Shown piece after piece: positions 26,205 to 35,556 of a DNA stretch of 64,000 nucleotides (within the stretch, counting starts at the first letter, position 1; the number at the start of each line of letters is the position of its first letter). Both the position numbers and the translations under genes were made by a program. The notes under the pieces are model-generated. The model saw nothing but the letters and a program-made list of their open reading frames with translations, searched no databases and was not told the DNA's origin. This DNA is from CAIVPM01 sp964477265. GTDB lineage: Bacteria; Bacteroidota; Bacteroidia; Chitinophagales; Chitinophagaceae. The stretch is taken from positions 22,070-86,069 of the forward strand of contig CAYZDJ010000012.1 of the NCBI GenBank assembly GCA_964477265.1, read 5' to 3'.

Positions 26205-26240
26205 ATTCAACATTTAACATTTATCATTCAACATTATTCT
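26205..26240. repeat. Heptamer repeat at the 3' end of the S9 peptidase gene
   Basis: Units of the form ATTCAAC/ATTTAAC/ATTTATC repeat with a period of seven and overlap the last codons (K-N-N-V-E) of the downstream-reading peptidase gene. Confidence 0.65.
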
Positions 26241-29200
26241 TTCTTCCTTTCATTACAGCAGGTACGCCTTCAGTAATCCATTTTGGTGCAGGTGCATTTT
26301 TCAATAACCAATCAAAATATTGCTGTTCTTTTATTTGAATGTCCTTACGATTTTTTCTTTCCATTAAGTTGTGTGCTTCGCCATTATAATTCAACATCCA
26401 CACAGGTTTGTTTAACCTACGCAATGCTGTAAACAATTCAATTCCCTGATACCAAGGCACAGCACCATCTGCATCATTTGCCATAATTACCAAAGGTGTT
26501 TTAACTTTTGGTAAATGAAAAATGGGTGAGTTTTCTATGTATAAATCTGGCTTTTCCCAAATGGTTGCACCAATCCTGCTTTGCTGATGCTCGTATTGAA
26601 ACTGCCTGTTTAAGCCACTTTCCCAACGTATGCCACCATAAGCACTAAACATATTGCCCACAGGTGCACCTGCCCAAGCAGCCTTGTATAAATTGGTTTG
26701 TGTAATAAGATAAGCAGTTTGATAACCACCCCAACTTTGACCTTGCAAGCCAATGCGTGTGCTGTCTATAAATCCTTTTTTAATTAAAGCCCTTGTGCCA
26801 CTTACAATATAATCGTAAGCACTTTTGCCAGGCTTGCCAGTAGTGTACCAAATGTCTGGTACAAATACCACATAGCCGTTGCTTACAAAGTATGGAATAT
26901 TTAAACGTGATGGGGTGGGTGCAGGTGCCTGATATTGATGCAATGTTTGATTATTACGTTCATAGAAATAAACAATCATTGGATATTTTTTGGTACTATC
27001 AAAGTTTTCTGGTTTGTATAAAACACCTTCTGTAAGCTTGCCTGTATAGGCTTTCCATTTGAATAATTCTGCTGAGCCCCAGAGATAGTTTGATTGTTGT
27101 GGGTTGAGGTTGGTGAGAGGTGATTTGAAAGTTATTTTAGCATTGGTAATAATTTCAAAATTGTCATCTGTGTAACAAGAATTTGTATCACTTTGTGCTG
27201 TTGTAAATAAGTTTTGGCTCTTATCAAAATCTTCACTTGTTAAGACCACTTCTTCCGATTTTCTAGCTTTAATTAGTGTTGATTGATTGGCAAAAGAATT
27301 GTCAATAAAAAAAGGTATTTTATAAATACTTTTAATCGTATCAAATAATTTTATTGTACTTATCCTTTCATCGTATTTTCTATACTTAGTAGTTGCTTTT
27401 ACTAAACTATCACTTGCTTTAAATTCATAATAATTAATTTTAGTTATTTCGTTAAAACATTTATAAATTCTCTGTTGCCCATTCTTAATAAACTTCTCAT
27501 CATTATCAACTGTTACGTACCTATATTGAATTTTATCTTTCCTGCCATTGGTTATACAAACAGATTTTTCTTTTCCTGTTGGGTCAACTTTCCAAATATC
27601 ATATCTGTCATAAACTAAAACATATTTATCATTTTCCATCCACTTTACAATGCCATAAGCATTGGGTGCATCAGGCACATCGTTTTCTTCATCATACAAG
27701 GGGTAAGCAATATCTCTTGCAACAGGTTTTGTTTTGTTGCTATCAGCATTGTAGCAACTATATTGCTTTTTATCTTCATCATACACCAATAAATATTTAC
27801 CAGTATAAGATGGGTAAATGTTTGCACGAACGTTGGTCATTATTTGCTTGTTGCTGCCATCGTTACTATTAATAACAAATATATCTTTCTTGGTAAAGCC
27901 TTGCCATTGCTGCTCTACACGCTTGCCACTATCGCTTACTGCATAAAAATATTTTCCATCGCCTTCTTGTGTAATTCTTATAGGCTCAAATTTTGGTGTA
28001 CCAAGTTGAGCAATATTTTCTTGGTTAAATTCTAAAACTGCCAAATAACTTTTCTTTGTTTCAGCATCTACATTTTTTAATTGAGCAGTCATTAAATCAT
28101 CATCATTATAATTCCATACATCAACATTTACTCTTTCAAACTCTGGTAGTATTGTGTCTTTTATTGGAAGTTTTGGCGATGTGCCAAAGAATAATTTATT
28201 ACCAGATTTACTAAAAAACAAGTTTGCGTTTTCATTTATTCTCCAATTTTCAGGGGTATATTTTAATTCCTTTTGTGCTGGTGCATTTACTTGCCAACCC
28301 CAGTTTCGGGTGGTGTAATAATGCCATTTATCACCTTTTACACAAATTAAAAGTTGAAACCCTTTTTGTTCATTTTTTGTGGTATCGTAGCTGGCTACAA
28401 ATGCCATTTTATTTCCTTCTTCATTAAATACAAATTGTCTGGCATCGGTAAACTTATATAAGATTGTATCGATTTGTTGGGTTTGTAAATGATACATAAT
28501 TGCGGTAGAGAATATTTTAGAATTACCATTTTTCTTAGTAGTTTCAACAATAAAAGAATTCCCATATTTACTAAAATAATACTCCTGCACCAGCTTTATT
28601 TTTTGCTCATTTCCATCAGTCAAATTTCTTAACACCAATTCTGTTCCTTCTTCAATATCTTCTTCTTTTTTAGGTTTTGCAGTTGTATCTTTTTTAGGTG
28701 CAATGGCAGCAAAACCATTGTTTAAAAGTTCAGTATTTTTTAGTTGCAAACTATCTAATTCTTTTTGCAATCTTTCAATACGTTTATCTAAATTCTTTTT
28801 TGTTGTAGCACTGTCAGGTTCTTTATTATCCTTAGTTTCAGGTAATGGTTTTTCCATTAAATATGCCAGCCAGCCACCAGCTTTTTCAGGCATTTTGTAG
28901 CTTTTTACCCTTGCAATTTTTTCTAACTTATTTTGCTCTACATCATAAATGCCTAAACTATCTTTAGGCATATCATCAGGTTTCTTCTTTGCAATTTTTG
29001 CATCGCGTGTTTGCTTGTATGTAGGTTTAATTTTAAACACAATAAACTTGTCATCATCGCTAATAGTTATATTGTAGCCACGTAGCACTTCAAGTAGCTT
29101 ATCTCCTTTAGTGCTTTGTATCACAAGGTTTGCATCACCTTCCTGCACATTAATAGTGTAGGCAACAAACTTTCCATTGGCACTAATTAATTTTTCGCCA

Positions 29201-29298
29201 ATGCTTTGCCAGCTATCATAAACACTATGGTCTAAAGGTTTTTTTTGTGAGAAAGAAATGATAGGAACGAGTAGAAGAAAGAAGATAATTTTTTTCAT
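26224..29298 (-). CDS. Exported S9 (prolyl oligopeptidase family) serine peptidase
   Basis: 1024 residues from the ATG at 29298, which gives a clean signal peptide (M-K-K-I-I-F-F-L-L) ending S-F-S before Q-K-K. The upstream ATG at 29328 adds ten residues that spoil it. Residues 30-760 form a beta-propeller gate. Residues 770-1024 are the alpha/beta hydrolase: nucleophile Ser in G-Q-S-W-G-G-Y (about 853), Asp in M-A-N-D-A-D-G-A-V (about 942), His in G-E-A-H-N-L (about 975). Such enzymes trim periplasmic oligopeptides. The C-terminus is partly encoded by heptamer repeat DNA. Confidence 0.9.
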   Translation of the reverse strand: MKKIIFFLLLVPIISFSQKKPLDHSVYDSWQSIGEKLISANGKFVAYTINVQEGDANLVIQSTKGDKLLEVLRGYNITISDDDKFIVFKIKPTYKQTRDAKIAKKKPDDMPKDSLGIYDVEQNKLEKIARVKSYKMPEKAGGWLAYLMEKPLPETKDNKEPDSATTKKNLDKRIERLQKELDSLQLKNTELLNNGFAAIAPKKDTTAKPKKEEDIEEGTELVLRNLTDGNEQKIKLVQEYYFSKYGNSFIVETTKKNGNSKIFSTAIMYHLQTQQIDTILYKFTDARQFVFNEEGNKMAFVASYDTTKNEQKGFQLLICVKGDKWHYYTTRNWGWQVNAPAQKELKYTPENWRINENANLFFSKSGNKLFFGTSPKLPIKDTILPEFERVNVDVWNYNDDDLMTAQLKNVDAETKKSYLAVLEFNQENIAQLGTPKFEPIRITQEGDGKYFYAVSDSGKRVEQQWQGFTKKDIFVINSNDGSNKQIMTNVRANIYPSYTGKYLLVYDEDKKQYSCYNADSNKTKPVARDIAYPLYDEENDVPDAPNAYGIVKWMENDKYVLVYDRYDIWKVDPTGKEKSVCITNGRKDKIQYRYVTVDNDEKFIKNGQQRIYKCFNEITKINYYEFKASDSLVKATTKYRKYDERISTIKLFDTIKSIYKIPFFIDNSFANQSTLIKARKSEEVVLTSEDFDKSQNLFTTAQSDTNSCYTDDNFEIITNAKITFKSPLTNLNPQQSNYLWGSAELFKWKAYTGKLTEGVLYKPENFDSTKKYPMIVYFYERNNQTLHQYQAPAPTPSRLNIPYFVSNGYVVFVPDIWYTTGKPGKSAYDYIVSGTRALIKKGFIDSTRIGLQGQSWGGYQTAYLITQTNLYKAAWAGAPVGNMFSAYGGIRWESGLNRQFQYEHQQSRIGATIWEKPDLYIENSPIFHLPKVKTPLVIMANDADGAVPWYQGIELFTALRRLNKPVWMLNYNGEAHNLMERKNRKDIQIKEQQYFDWLLKNAPAPKWITEGVPAVMKGRKNNVE

Positions 29299-29357
29299 AA
29301 AGTAAGTTTTATTTTTTACGCAAAGCAACTAAGGTTACAAAGCAACAAAGATTTTAA

Positions 29358-29405
29358 GAATGACTAATGACTTTAATGACTCACTGACTTTTCTGACTTG
29401 CTAAC
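29358..29405. repeat. Heptamer repeat overlapping a gene end
   Basis: Units like TGACTAA, TGACTTT and TGACTCA repeat at about seven-base spacing and encode the last residues (S-K-S-E-K-S-V-S-H) of the SGNH hydrolase on the minus strand. Confidence 0.6.
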
Positions 29406-30752
29406 TTCATAGCTTATTGCATTATATATTCCAGTGCCTAAAACCTCAGCACCTTTTGCGTTTAAGTGTGTAAAATCCTTAGCTGCTAATTGAGGGTTTC
29501 CATTTGCCCAATTCATAATACTATTGTAACCACCCATGCTGCTATAAGTATTAAAAAAAGCAATCTTGCTATCAAATGCAATGCGTTCCTGTGTGCTGAT
29601 TAAGCTATCCATGCCAATAGCTGTGTGTGTACCATTGCTATACTTAAAGCCTTTGTCAGCACTGCTTATCAGCAAAAAATCAGTTTCCTTAAAACAAGAT
29701 TTTAACTTAGCAATACAACCCAGCATAGCTTTATAATACCATCCAAAACTATTGTTATTAGGATGATTTAATAAGTTAACACCATACTGCATAATAATTA
29801 AATCGTAAGGTTGTGTTGCTGCAATTTGATTTAAAAAATTGGCATCAATACTGGCAAACTCAAAGCCACCTAACCCCCTGAAAGAAAAGTTATCAACAAT
29901 AACTCCATCTGTGGTTTCAAAACTTATTCCATACAATGGCAATGTTGCATCGCTTATTTCAAATTTAATTGCCTTGCTGTTGCTGCTATCAACTAAAACT
30001 TTATTGAATGCATTAACAGGCTTTAGACTTTTATAAACACTATTTACAGCTACTTGAGCAGTATTGTTTTTATAGCCACACAATAAATATTTATTTAAGT
30101 TTATAGTTGACGAAAACGTATTATCCATCATATCAACTTTATTATAACCTGCTGCAAAAAATGTTTTGCCACTTAAATATAATGGTGCTGCTGAAAATTT
30201 ATTTTTAAAATTACTTTCTCTCCAATTTGCAGTAAATGTGTGCTTAACAGTTTGCCTAAAACCTGCAACAGCACTGGTTATTGGCACAAAGCCTACACCA
30301 TTGCCACCATAGTTTTGTTGCAAATATTTTCGCAAGGTTTGAGAGATTAAATCTCCTTCAACCATACTGTCGCCAAAGTAAGCAACGCGTATTTTGCCTT
30401 TTTTATTTTTGCGAAGTGCAATTAACTTTTTTATAAAATTATCCAATACTATTTTATTGGTATCTACACTAAAATTTGTTAATCTGTTGGCTACATTAAA
30501 ATGCTGAAATTGTTTTTGAATACTATCATTTGCAGCAACTACAATCTTCGAAGTATCAAGCCCAAATCCAGCAGTATCAACAGTTGTAGCAGTTTGTTTT
30601 TTTGTAGAATCTTGTTTTAAAACACTCGAAAGAATGTTTACATTTTGCAATTGCTCGTTCTGAACATTGTTGAAATGAATAAACAAAGCAAAGCCCAACA
30701 AACACAATGTTGACGTTAATACAAATTGTAATACTTTTTTGTTTTGATTCAT
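29373..30752 (-). CDS. SGNH/GDSL-family hydrolase, membrane-anchored
   Basis: 459 residues. An N-terminal hydrophobic segment (about 8-26) serves as a signal anchor. The catalytic domain spans about 115-450: block I G-D-S-M-V-E-G (nucleophile Ser), the N-bearing block in M-Q-Y-G-V-N-L-L, and the D-F-T-H-L-N Asp/His dyad near the end. A large insertion (about 165-285) follows block I. The family includes esterases and O-acetyl-modifying enzymes acting on envelope polysaccharides; no MBOAT partner is adjacent, so the substrate is open. Confidence 0.8.
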   Translation of the reverse strand: MNQNKKVLQFVLTSTLCLLGFALFIHFNNVQNEQLQNVNILSSVLKQDSTKKQTATTVDTAGFGLDTSKIVVAANDSIQKQFQHFNVANRLTNFSVDTNKIVLDNFIKKLIALRKNKKGKIRVAYFGDSMVEGDLISQTLRKYLQQNYGGNGVGFVPITSAVAGFRQTVKHTFTANWRESNFKNKFSAAPLYLSGKTFFAAGYNKVDMMDNTFSSTINLNKYLLCGYKNNTAQVAVNSVYKSLKPVNAFNKVLVDSSNSKAIKFEISDATLPLYGISFETTDGVIVDNFSFRGLGGFEFASIDANFLNQIAATQPYDLIIMQYGVNLLNHPNNNSFGWYYKAMLGCIAKLKSCFKETDFLLISSADKGFKYSNGTHTAIGMDSLISTQERIAFDSKIAFFNTYSSMGGYNSIMNWANGNPQLAAKDFTHLNAKGAEVLGTGIYNAISYEVSKSEKSVSH

Positions 30753-30793
30753 TTTGTTTTGCTATGCAATTCAACAGAATTACTTTATTAGCT

Positions 30794-30841
30794 CTCACAG
30801 ATAACACAAATAACACTGAAAATATCTGTGTTATCTGTGAG
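30794..30841. repeat. CTCACAGATAACACA hairpin
   Basis: CTCACAGATAACACA (30794-30808) pairs perfectly with 30827-30841. It lies between divergent genes and shares its core with the pair at 4437-4566 and the sequence near 36075. Confidence 0.8.
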
Positions 30842-30945
30842 CAAAAAATATATTAAAATAAATTTGTTGAAATACTTATTACAAATTAAGTTGGTTTTAT
30901 TTCATAAAGTTATTAACCAATAAAATTGTTATAAACATTCGCTAC

Positions 30946-30953
30946 TAAGTTTG
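30946..30953 (+). promoter_or_regulatory. Probable -7 box of the MFS gene
   Basis: TAAGTTTG fits TAnnTTTG, with ATTG 17 bases upstream. It ends 11 bases before the start codon, giving a very short or absent leader. Confidence 0.4.
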
Positions 30954-30964
30954 TATTACTACAA

Positions 30965-32212
30965 ATGAAATTGCAACGTTCAAATACTGATGCTTTTGAA
31001 GCAATGCGAATACCAGAATTTCGCTATTTAATGTTTGGCAGATTTTTGTTTATTATGGCACTGAGAATGTTAGGTGCATTGACTGGTTATTGGATGTATG
31101 AGTTAACCAATAATCCTTTAGCCATAGGGTTGGTGGGTTTAGCAGAAGTTATTCCCAGTGTTGGTTTGTCATTAAGGGCTGGCTATAAAATTGATATTTC
31201 AGAGAAGAGAAAATTATTGATGACTGGCGTTTCATTGTATATTCTTGCAGTTATCAGTTTATGTTTTTTATCTAGCAATTTTGCTTTAGATAATGTCCCA
31301 AAAAAAATTATTGTATCTACTATTTATATAGTCATCTTTTTCACTGGAATTTTTAGGGCTTACACTGGACCAACATTTGGCACTTTGGTAGCCAATATTG
31401 TACCTAAAGAAAGTTTACAAAATGGCATTAGTTGGAACCAAAGTACGTGGTTAACAGCAAGTGTAATTGGACACGCTGTTGTTGGTTTTTTAATTGCTGG
31501 CATTGGCATTCATGGTGCATTGATTGTAATTGTAACACTTGTATTTGCTGGGTTGTATTGGTTTTATCTGTTGAAACAACACCCACCAATAGTAAAAAAA
31601 ATTAATGCAGGTGCCTGGCAAAATATTACAGAAGGATTAAAATTTGTTTACAAAACCAAAGAGGTTTTAGGTGCTTTAACGCTTGATTTATTTGCAGTGC
31701 TTTTTGGTGGTGCAGTTGCTATGATTCCTGTATTTAGTAAAGATATTTTGCACGTAGGTGCAATTGGTTTTGGATGGTTAAATGCAGCTACAGATTTAGG
31801 TGCTATAATTTGTATTTTAACAATAATGAGGTATCCATTAAAGAATCAGCAAGGAAAAAAATTATTGTTTGCTATAGCAGGTTTTGGTTTATGTATGATT
31901 GTATTTGCAGTTTCAAAAGTATTTTGGTTATCGTTTATAGCACTGCTATTTAGTGGTATTTTAGATGGAGTAAGTGTTGTAGTGCGTGGTACAATTGTAC
32001 AATTAAAAACACCAAACGAAATGCGTGGAAGAGTAATGAGCGTAAGTAGTATGTTTATTAATAGTAGTAACGAACTTGGTCAATTTGAAAGTGGCGTAGC
32101 TGCAAGATATATGGGCAACGTGGCTTCTGTAGTTTTTGGTGGATGTGTTACAATTGCAGTAGCTGCATTTACTTGGTTTAAAGTACCAGCAATTAAGAAG
32201 ATGAAATACTAG
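30965..32212 (+). CDS. MFS transporter (EntS/MFS_3-like)
   Basis: 415 residues with about twelve membrane segments. The pattern G-R-F-L-F-I near the start, the D-I-S-E-K-R-K motif between segments 2 and 3, the central soluble linker, and P-N-E-M-R-G-R-V-M-S in the second half match the MFS_3 group that includes the enterobactin exporter EntS and macrolide exporters. An efflux role is likely but the substrate is not evident. Transcription converges with the ABC ATPase gene, 15 bases away. Confidence 0.85.
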   Translation: MKLQRSNTDAFEAMRIPEFRYLMFGRFLFIMALRMLGALTGYWMYELTNNPLAIGLVGLAEVIPSVGLSLRAGYKIDISEKRKLLMTGVSLYILAVISLCFLSSNFALDNVPKKIIVSTIYIVIFFTGIFRAYTGPTFGTLVANIVPKESLQNGISWNQSTWLTASVIGHAVVGFLIAGIGIHGALIVIVTLVFAGLYWFYLLKQHPPIVKKINAGAWQNITEGLKFVYKTKEVLGALTLDLFAVLFGGAVAMIPVFSKDILHVGAIGFGWLNAATDLGAIICILTIMRYPLKNQQGKKLLFAIAGFGLCMIVFAVSKVFWLSFIALLFSGILDGVSVVVRGTIVQLKTPNEMRGRVMSVSSMFINSSNELGQFESGVAARYMGNVASVVFGGCVTIAVAAFTWFKVPAIKKMKY

Positions 32213-32227
32213 TAGGATGGGGGTGTG

Positions 32228-32911
32228 TTATTTTCTTATATCACTTTCAATCACTCCATCTTTAAGCCTTACAATTCTTTTAGCAAAATTGGCAATGTCT
32301 TCTTCGTGCGTTACAAGAATTACAGTATTGCCAGCTTCTTGTATTTTGCCAAAAATTTTCATTACCTCAACAGAAGTTTTACTATCTAAATTTCCTGTAG
32401 GCTCATCTGCCAAAAGGATTGAAGGATTGTTAACCAATGCACGTGCAATAGCAACACGTTGTATTTGCCCACCACTTAATTCATTACTTTTATGATGTCC
32501 TCTGTCTGCCAAATCAACTTTTGCAAGGCTTTCTTTTGCACGTTCTGTTCTTTCTTTTTTGCCAATGCCAGCATAAATTAATGGCAAGGCAACATTATCA
32601 ATAGCACTTAAACGTGGCAATAAATTAAACTGCTGAAACACAAATCCAATTTCTTTATTCCTTACTTCAGCCAAATCATTGTCTGGCATTTTGCTTACAT
32701 CCTTACCGTTTAAAATATACTTGCCTCCAGTTGGGCTGTCAAGGCAACCCAAAATATTCATTAAAGTACTTTTGCCACTACCACTTGGCCCCATCAATGC
32801 AACATAATCATTCTTCATGATATCTAAATTCAAGCCTTTTAAAACCTGCACGCTTTGCTTACCCATAAAATAGGTTTTAACAAGGTTTTGTATGTTGATG
32901 ATGGTATTCAT
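32228..32911 (-). CDS. ABC transporter ATP-binding protein (LolD/MacB-like)
   Basis: 227 residues, one complete nucleotide-binding domain: Walker A G-P-S-G-S-G-K-S-T (41-49), Q-loop F-V-F-Q-Q-F-N, signature L-S-G-G-Q, Walker B I-L-L-A-D-E-P-T-G-N, and switch His in V-T-H-E. The A-D-E-P-T-G-N-L-D wording is characteristic of the MacB/LolD/FtsE class, which works with FtsX-like permeases in lipoprotein release or mechanotransmission. No permease is adjacent, so the partner must be elsewhere. Confidence 0.9.
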   Translation of the reverse strand: MNTIINIQNLVKTYFMGKQSVQVLKGLNLDIMKNDYVALMGPSGSGKSTLMNILGCLDSPTGGKYILNGKDVSKMPDNDLAEVRNKEIGFVFQQFNLLPRLSAIDNVALPLIYAGIGKKERTERAKESLAKVDLADRGHHKSNELSGGQIQRVAIARALVNNPSILLADEPTGNLDSKTSVEVMKIFGKIQEAGNTVILVTHEEDIANFAKRIVRLKDGVIESDIRK

Positions 32912-32919
32912 TTTAATGT

Positions 32920-32996
32920 AGTCTTTGGTCTTTAGGTATTTGTCTTTAGCTTTAAGTAATTATTCACCAAAGACTAAAGACCAATTTCTAAAGACT
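32920..32996. repeat. Heptamer-type inverted repeat (AGTCTTTGG / CCAAAGACT)
   Basis: The left arm has GTCTTTG-GTCTTTA units, and the right arm has the inverse AAAGACT-AAAGACC units. It fills the spacer between gatC and the ABC ATPase gene and could act as a hairpin. Confidence 0.65.
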
Positions 32997-33285
32997 ATTT
33001 TTTTATCACTTTTGGCACTTTAAAAAACTGGTTATCTTTACTTGGTGCATTCAGCAATGCTTCTTCCCTTGTAATACTTCCTTTCAACTCATCTTCACGC
33101 AACACATTTACAGCATCACTAATATGTTGCAAAGGTTCAACGCCAGTAGTATCAACCTTTTCAAGCTGGTTGATAAAGCCAATCATTTTTTCCAAATCTG
33201 ATTTTAATGCAAGCTTTTCCTCATCATTAAACTGTAGCTGTGAAAGATTTGCTAACTTATCTATGGTTTGAATGGTTATTTCCAT
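32995..33285 (-). CDS. gatC: Asp/Glu-tRNA amidotransferase subunit C
   Basis: 96 residues, the normal length. GatC stabilises the GatA/GatB complex that turns Glu-tRNA(Gln) and Asp-tRNA(Asn) into the correctly amidated forms. The family pattern is clear: I-D-K-L-A-N-L-S-Q-L near the start, then L-E-K-M-I-G-F-I-N-Q-L and the central P-L-Q-H-I-S-D-A-V-N, and L-R-E-D-E. gatA and gatB are not in the window, as is usual in Bacteroidota. Confidence 0.93.
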   Translation of the reverse strand: MEITIQTIDKLANLSQLQFNDEEKLALKSDLEKMIGFINQLEKVDTTGVEPLQHISDAVNVLREDELKGSITREEALLNAPSKDNQFFKVPKVIKK

Positions 33286-33365
33286 TTGGTAAAAATATGA
33301 TTAAGTATTGAAGAAGTTTGTGTTATTGATATGTGGTTAATATTAATGATAAGAATTTTTTACCA

Positions 33366-33439
33366 CAAAGTACACAGAGAGAAAACAACACAGAGTTCAC
33401 AAAGGTTCAACAATTCTCTGTGTCTCTCTGTGTACTTTG
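33366..33439. repeat. 17-base inverted repeat, CACAGAGAG family
   Basis: CAAAGTACACAGAGAGA (33366-33382) pairs perfectly with 33423-33439; the spacer includes further CACAGAG-like units. It lies between the B12-binding protein gene and gatC and may act as a terminator-like hairpin. Confidence 0.8.
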
Positions 33440-33473
33440 AGTCCTCTGTAGTTAAATCATTATACATCGTAAA

Positions 33474-33881
33474 TCAAAACGCCCTATTCTCTTTCACCCA
33501 ATTCTTAATATAATCTGCTATATCATTGGTAGATGTGCCTGGTGCAAAAAGCTTTCCTACACCTAGTTCATTCAAAGTTTTCATATCATCTTCTGGTATA
33601 ATTCCACCACCAGTAAGCAATACATCGTTCATTTCCTTTTCCTTCATCAGCTTAATTATTTTAGGAAAAACTGTATTGTGTGCACCACTTAAAATGCTTA
33701 CACCTATTGCATCCACATCTTCTTGTAGTGCAGCATTTACAACCATTTCAGGCGTTTGTCGTAAGCCAGTATAAATAACTTCCATACCTGCATCACGCAG
33801 TGCAGTTGCAATAACCTTTGCACCTCTGTCATGACCATCAAGCCCAACTTTTGCAACTAATACTCTTATGGGTCTGTTCAT
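33474..33881 (-). CDS. Stand-alone cobalamin (B12)-binding protein, methylmalonyl-CoA mutase C-terminal type
   Basis: 135 residues. The whole protein is one B12-binding domain: G-L-D-G-H-D-R-G-A-K carries the D-x-H-x-x-G motif whose His ligates cobalt (residues 14-23), followed by G-V-S-I-L-S-G and L-T-G-G-G. This matches the separate small subunit of acyl-CoA mutases of the methylmalonyl/isobutyryl type. The catalytic large subunit is not in the window, so which mutase it serves is unknown. Confidence 0.88.
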   Translation of the reverse strand: MNRPIRVLVAKVGLDGHDRGAKVIATALRDAGMEVIYTGLRQTPEMVVNAALQEDVDAIGVSILSGAHNTVFPKIIKLMKEKEMNDVLLTGGGIIPEDDMKTLNELGVGKLFAPGTSTNDIADYIKNWVKENRAF

Positions 33882-33888
33882 ATTTGTT

Positions 33889-33965
33889 AGTTAAAAGTTA
33901 AAAACTAAAAGTTAAAAGTATTATATGATTTATACTTTTAACTTTTCATTTTTAGTTGTTAATTG
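33889..33965. repeat. Heptamer (AAAGTTA-type) inverted array
   Basis: AGTTAAAAGTTAAAA-type units on the left are mirrored by ACTTTTAACTTTT on the right, with a period of seven. The right arm encodes the C-terminal K-N-E-K-L-K-V of the four-helix protein gene. Related units lie at 34317-34358, just before that gene. Confidence 0.75.
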
Positions 33966-34307
33966 TTTTAGTGTTTTTATTGACGATACAAGCATTTTTA
34001 TTAATTCTCTGCATTCTTCAACTATACTTTCAAATTCATTTTGATTTAAATAGTCAGTATCTTTTAATAACATAATCCAATATTCTGTTTCATTTGCCTC
34101 TTTTAAAGCAACATAAAGTTTGTTTATAAAATCAGGTTTACTTTGTCCAAACTCAGCTTCTTTTATTAATGCACCTATTGCTGTACCACTTCTAATAATT
34201 TGTTTTGATAAAATATATTCTTTCTTTTCTGATTGTAAAAATTGAGACAGTTTAACAATTCTAATAGCAAACAAATAACTTTTATCTCTTAAAATTGATT
34301 TGCTCAT
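33930..34307 (-). CDS. Four-helix bundle protein (23S rRNA intervening-sequence protein family)
   Basis: 125 residues. The order R-I-V-K-L-S-Q-F-L, S-K-Q-I-I-R-S-G-T-A-I-G-A-L-I-K-E-A, and E-A-N-E-T-E-Y-W-I is the standard signature of the S23/IVP four-helix family, often seen as pentamers and originally found inside 23S rRNA intervening sequences. Here it is a free-standing gene flanked on both sides by heptamer repeats. Function unproven; these genes move and duplicate readily. Confidence 0.88.
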   Translation of the reverse strand: MSKSILRDKSYLFAIRIVKLSQFLQSEKKEYILSKQIIRSGTAIGALIKEAEFGQSKPDFINKLYVALKEANETEYWIMLLKDTDYLNQNEFESIVEECRELIKMLVSSIKTLKQLTTKNEKLKV

Positions 34308-34316
34308 AATTATAAT

Positions 34317-34358
34317 TTTTCGCTTTACTTTTAACTGTTAGCTTTTAACTTTTAACTA
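34317..34358. repeat. Heptamer repeat upstream of the four-helix gene
   Basis: CTTTTAACTGTTAGCTTTTAA-type units with seven-base spacing continue to TTTAACT at 34356, touching the stop codon of the M42 peptidase gene. Confidence 0.6.
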
Positions 34359-35483
34359 AAGGTAATTAAGATTTGTTTTTGGTGTTAATGCCAGCAAAGT
34401 TTCATACATCAATTTAATGGTGCTTTCAATATCATCTTTATGCAACATCTCAACTGTGGTGTGCATGTAACGCAAAGGAATAGATATTAAAACACTTGGG
34501 CAACCATCATTACTGTAAGCAAAACTATCAGTGTCAGTTCCTGTGCTTCTACTTACTGTTCTCATCTGCAAATTGATTTTCTTTTTCTCTGCAACGTCTT
34601 GTACAAATGCTAATAATTTATTATGTACAGCTGGTCCATAGCAAGGACTTGGACCTTTGCCACAAGCCACATCACCTTCAATTATTTTATTAATCATTGG
34701 CGTTTGTGTGTCGTGTGTTACGTCTGTTACAATAGCAACATTTGGTTTAATTCTACGTGCAATCATTTCTGCACCACGCAAGCCAATCTCTTCCTGCACA
34801 GCATTAACAACATATAAACCATAAGGCAATTTTTTGTTATTTTCCTTTAACAAACGAGCCACTTCAGCAATCATAAATCCGCCAATCCTGTTGTCAAATG
34901 CACGACCAATTAAATTGCCATAAGCCAACTCATCGTAGCCATCAGCATAAGTTACAACACTACCAATATGAATACCCAAATCCTCAACCTCTTTTTTATT
35001 TCTTGCTCCACAATCTAAAAATAAATTATCTGTTTTGGGCTGTGGTTCTTTACTATCAGGGTTTCCAAGTCTTGTGTGTATTGCAGGCCAGCCAAAAACT
35101 GCTTTTACGATTCCTTTTTTTCCGTGAATATTTACACGCATTGCTGGTGCAATCTGATGATCTACACCTCCATTTCTTTTTAAATAAATCAAGCCACTAT
35201 CGGTAATGTAATTTACAAACCAACTTATCTCATCTGCATGTGCTTCTATCACAACTTTAAAATCTGCTGTAGGATTTACAATGCCAACTGCAGTGCCATA
35301 AGGATCAACAAAGCTTGAGTCTGTATATTGCTTTACATATTCAAGCCAAACTTTTTGCCCACCACTTTCAAAGCCCACAGGCGATGGTGTATTAATATAT
35401 GTTTTTAAAAAATTCCAGGAAGCATCGTTTAAAATAGATTTTGTTTTAACTGCTTTAACTTCTTTCTTTTTTGTTTTTGCCAT
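34356..35483 (-). CDS. M42-family metallo-aminopeptidase
   Basis: 375 residues. After a Lys-rich start of about 15 residues, the M42 fold shows its ligands in order: E-A-H-A-D-E (zinc His), R-A-F-D-N-R-I-G-G (bridging Asp), V-Q-E-E-I-G-L-R-G (catalytic Glu pair), V-T-D-V-T-H-D-T (Asp), and the late M-H-T-T-V-E-M (His). These enzymes are cytoplasmic dodecameric aminopeptidases related to TET and glutamyl aminopeptidases. The basic N-terminal extension is unusual but short. Confidence 0.92.
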   Translation of the reverse strand: MAKTKKKEVKAVKTKSILNDASWNFLKTYINTPSPVGFESGGQKVWLEYVKQYTDSSFVDPYGTAVGIVNPTADFKVVIEAHADEISWFVNYITDSGLIYLKRNGGVDHQIAPAMRVNIHGKKGIVKAVFGWPAIHTRLGNPDSKEPQPKTDNLFLDCGARNKKEVEDLGIHIGSVVTYADGYDELAYGNLIGRAFDNRIGGFMIAEVARLLKENNKKLPYGLYVVNAVQEEIGLRGAEMIARRIKPNVAIVTDVTHDTQTPMINKIIEGDVACGKGPSPCYGPAVHNKLLAFVQDVAEKKKINLQMRTVSRSTGTDTDSFAYSNDGCPSVLISIPLRYMHTTVEMLHKDDIESTIKLMYETLLALTPKTNLNYL

Positions 35484-35556
35484 AAAATATTTTTAAATAA
35501 TTAGCTATGTTAAATGTATTAATAACTACTCTTTATTGAGTTGTATAAATGTAATA

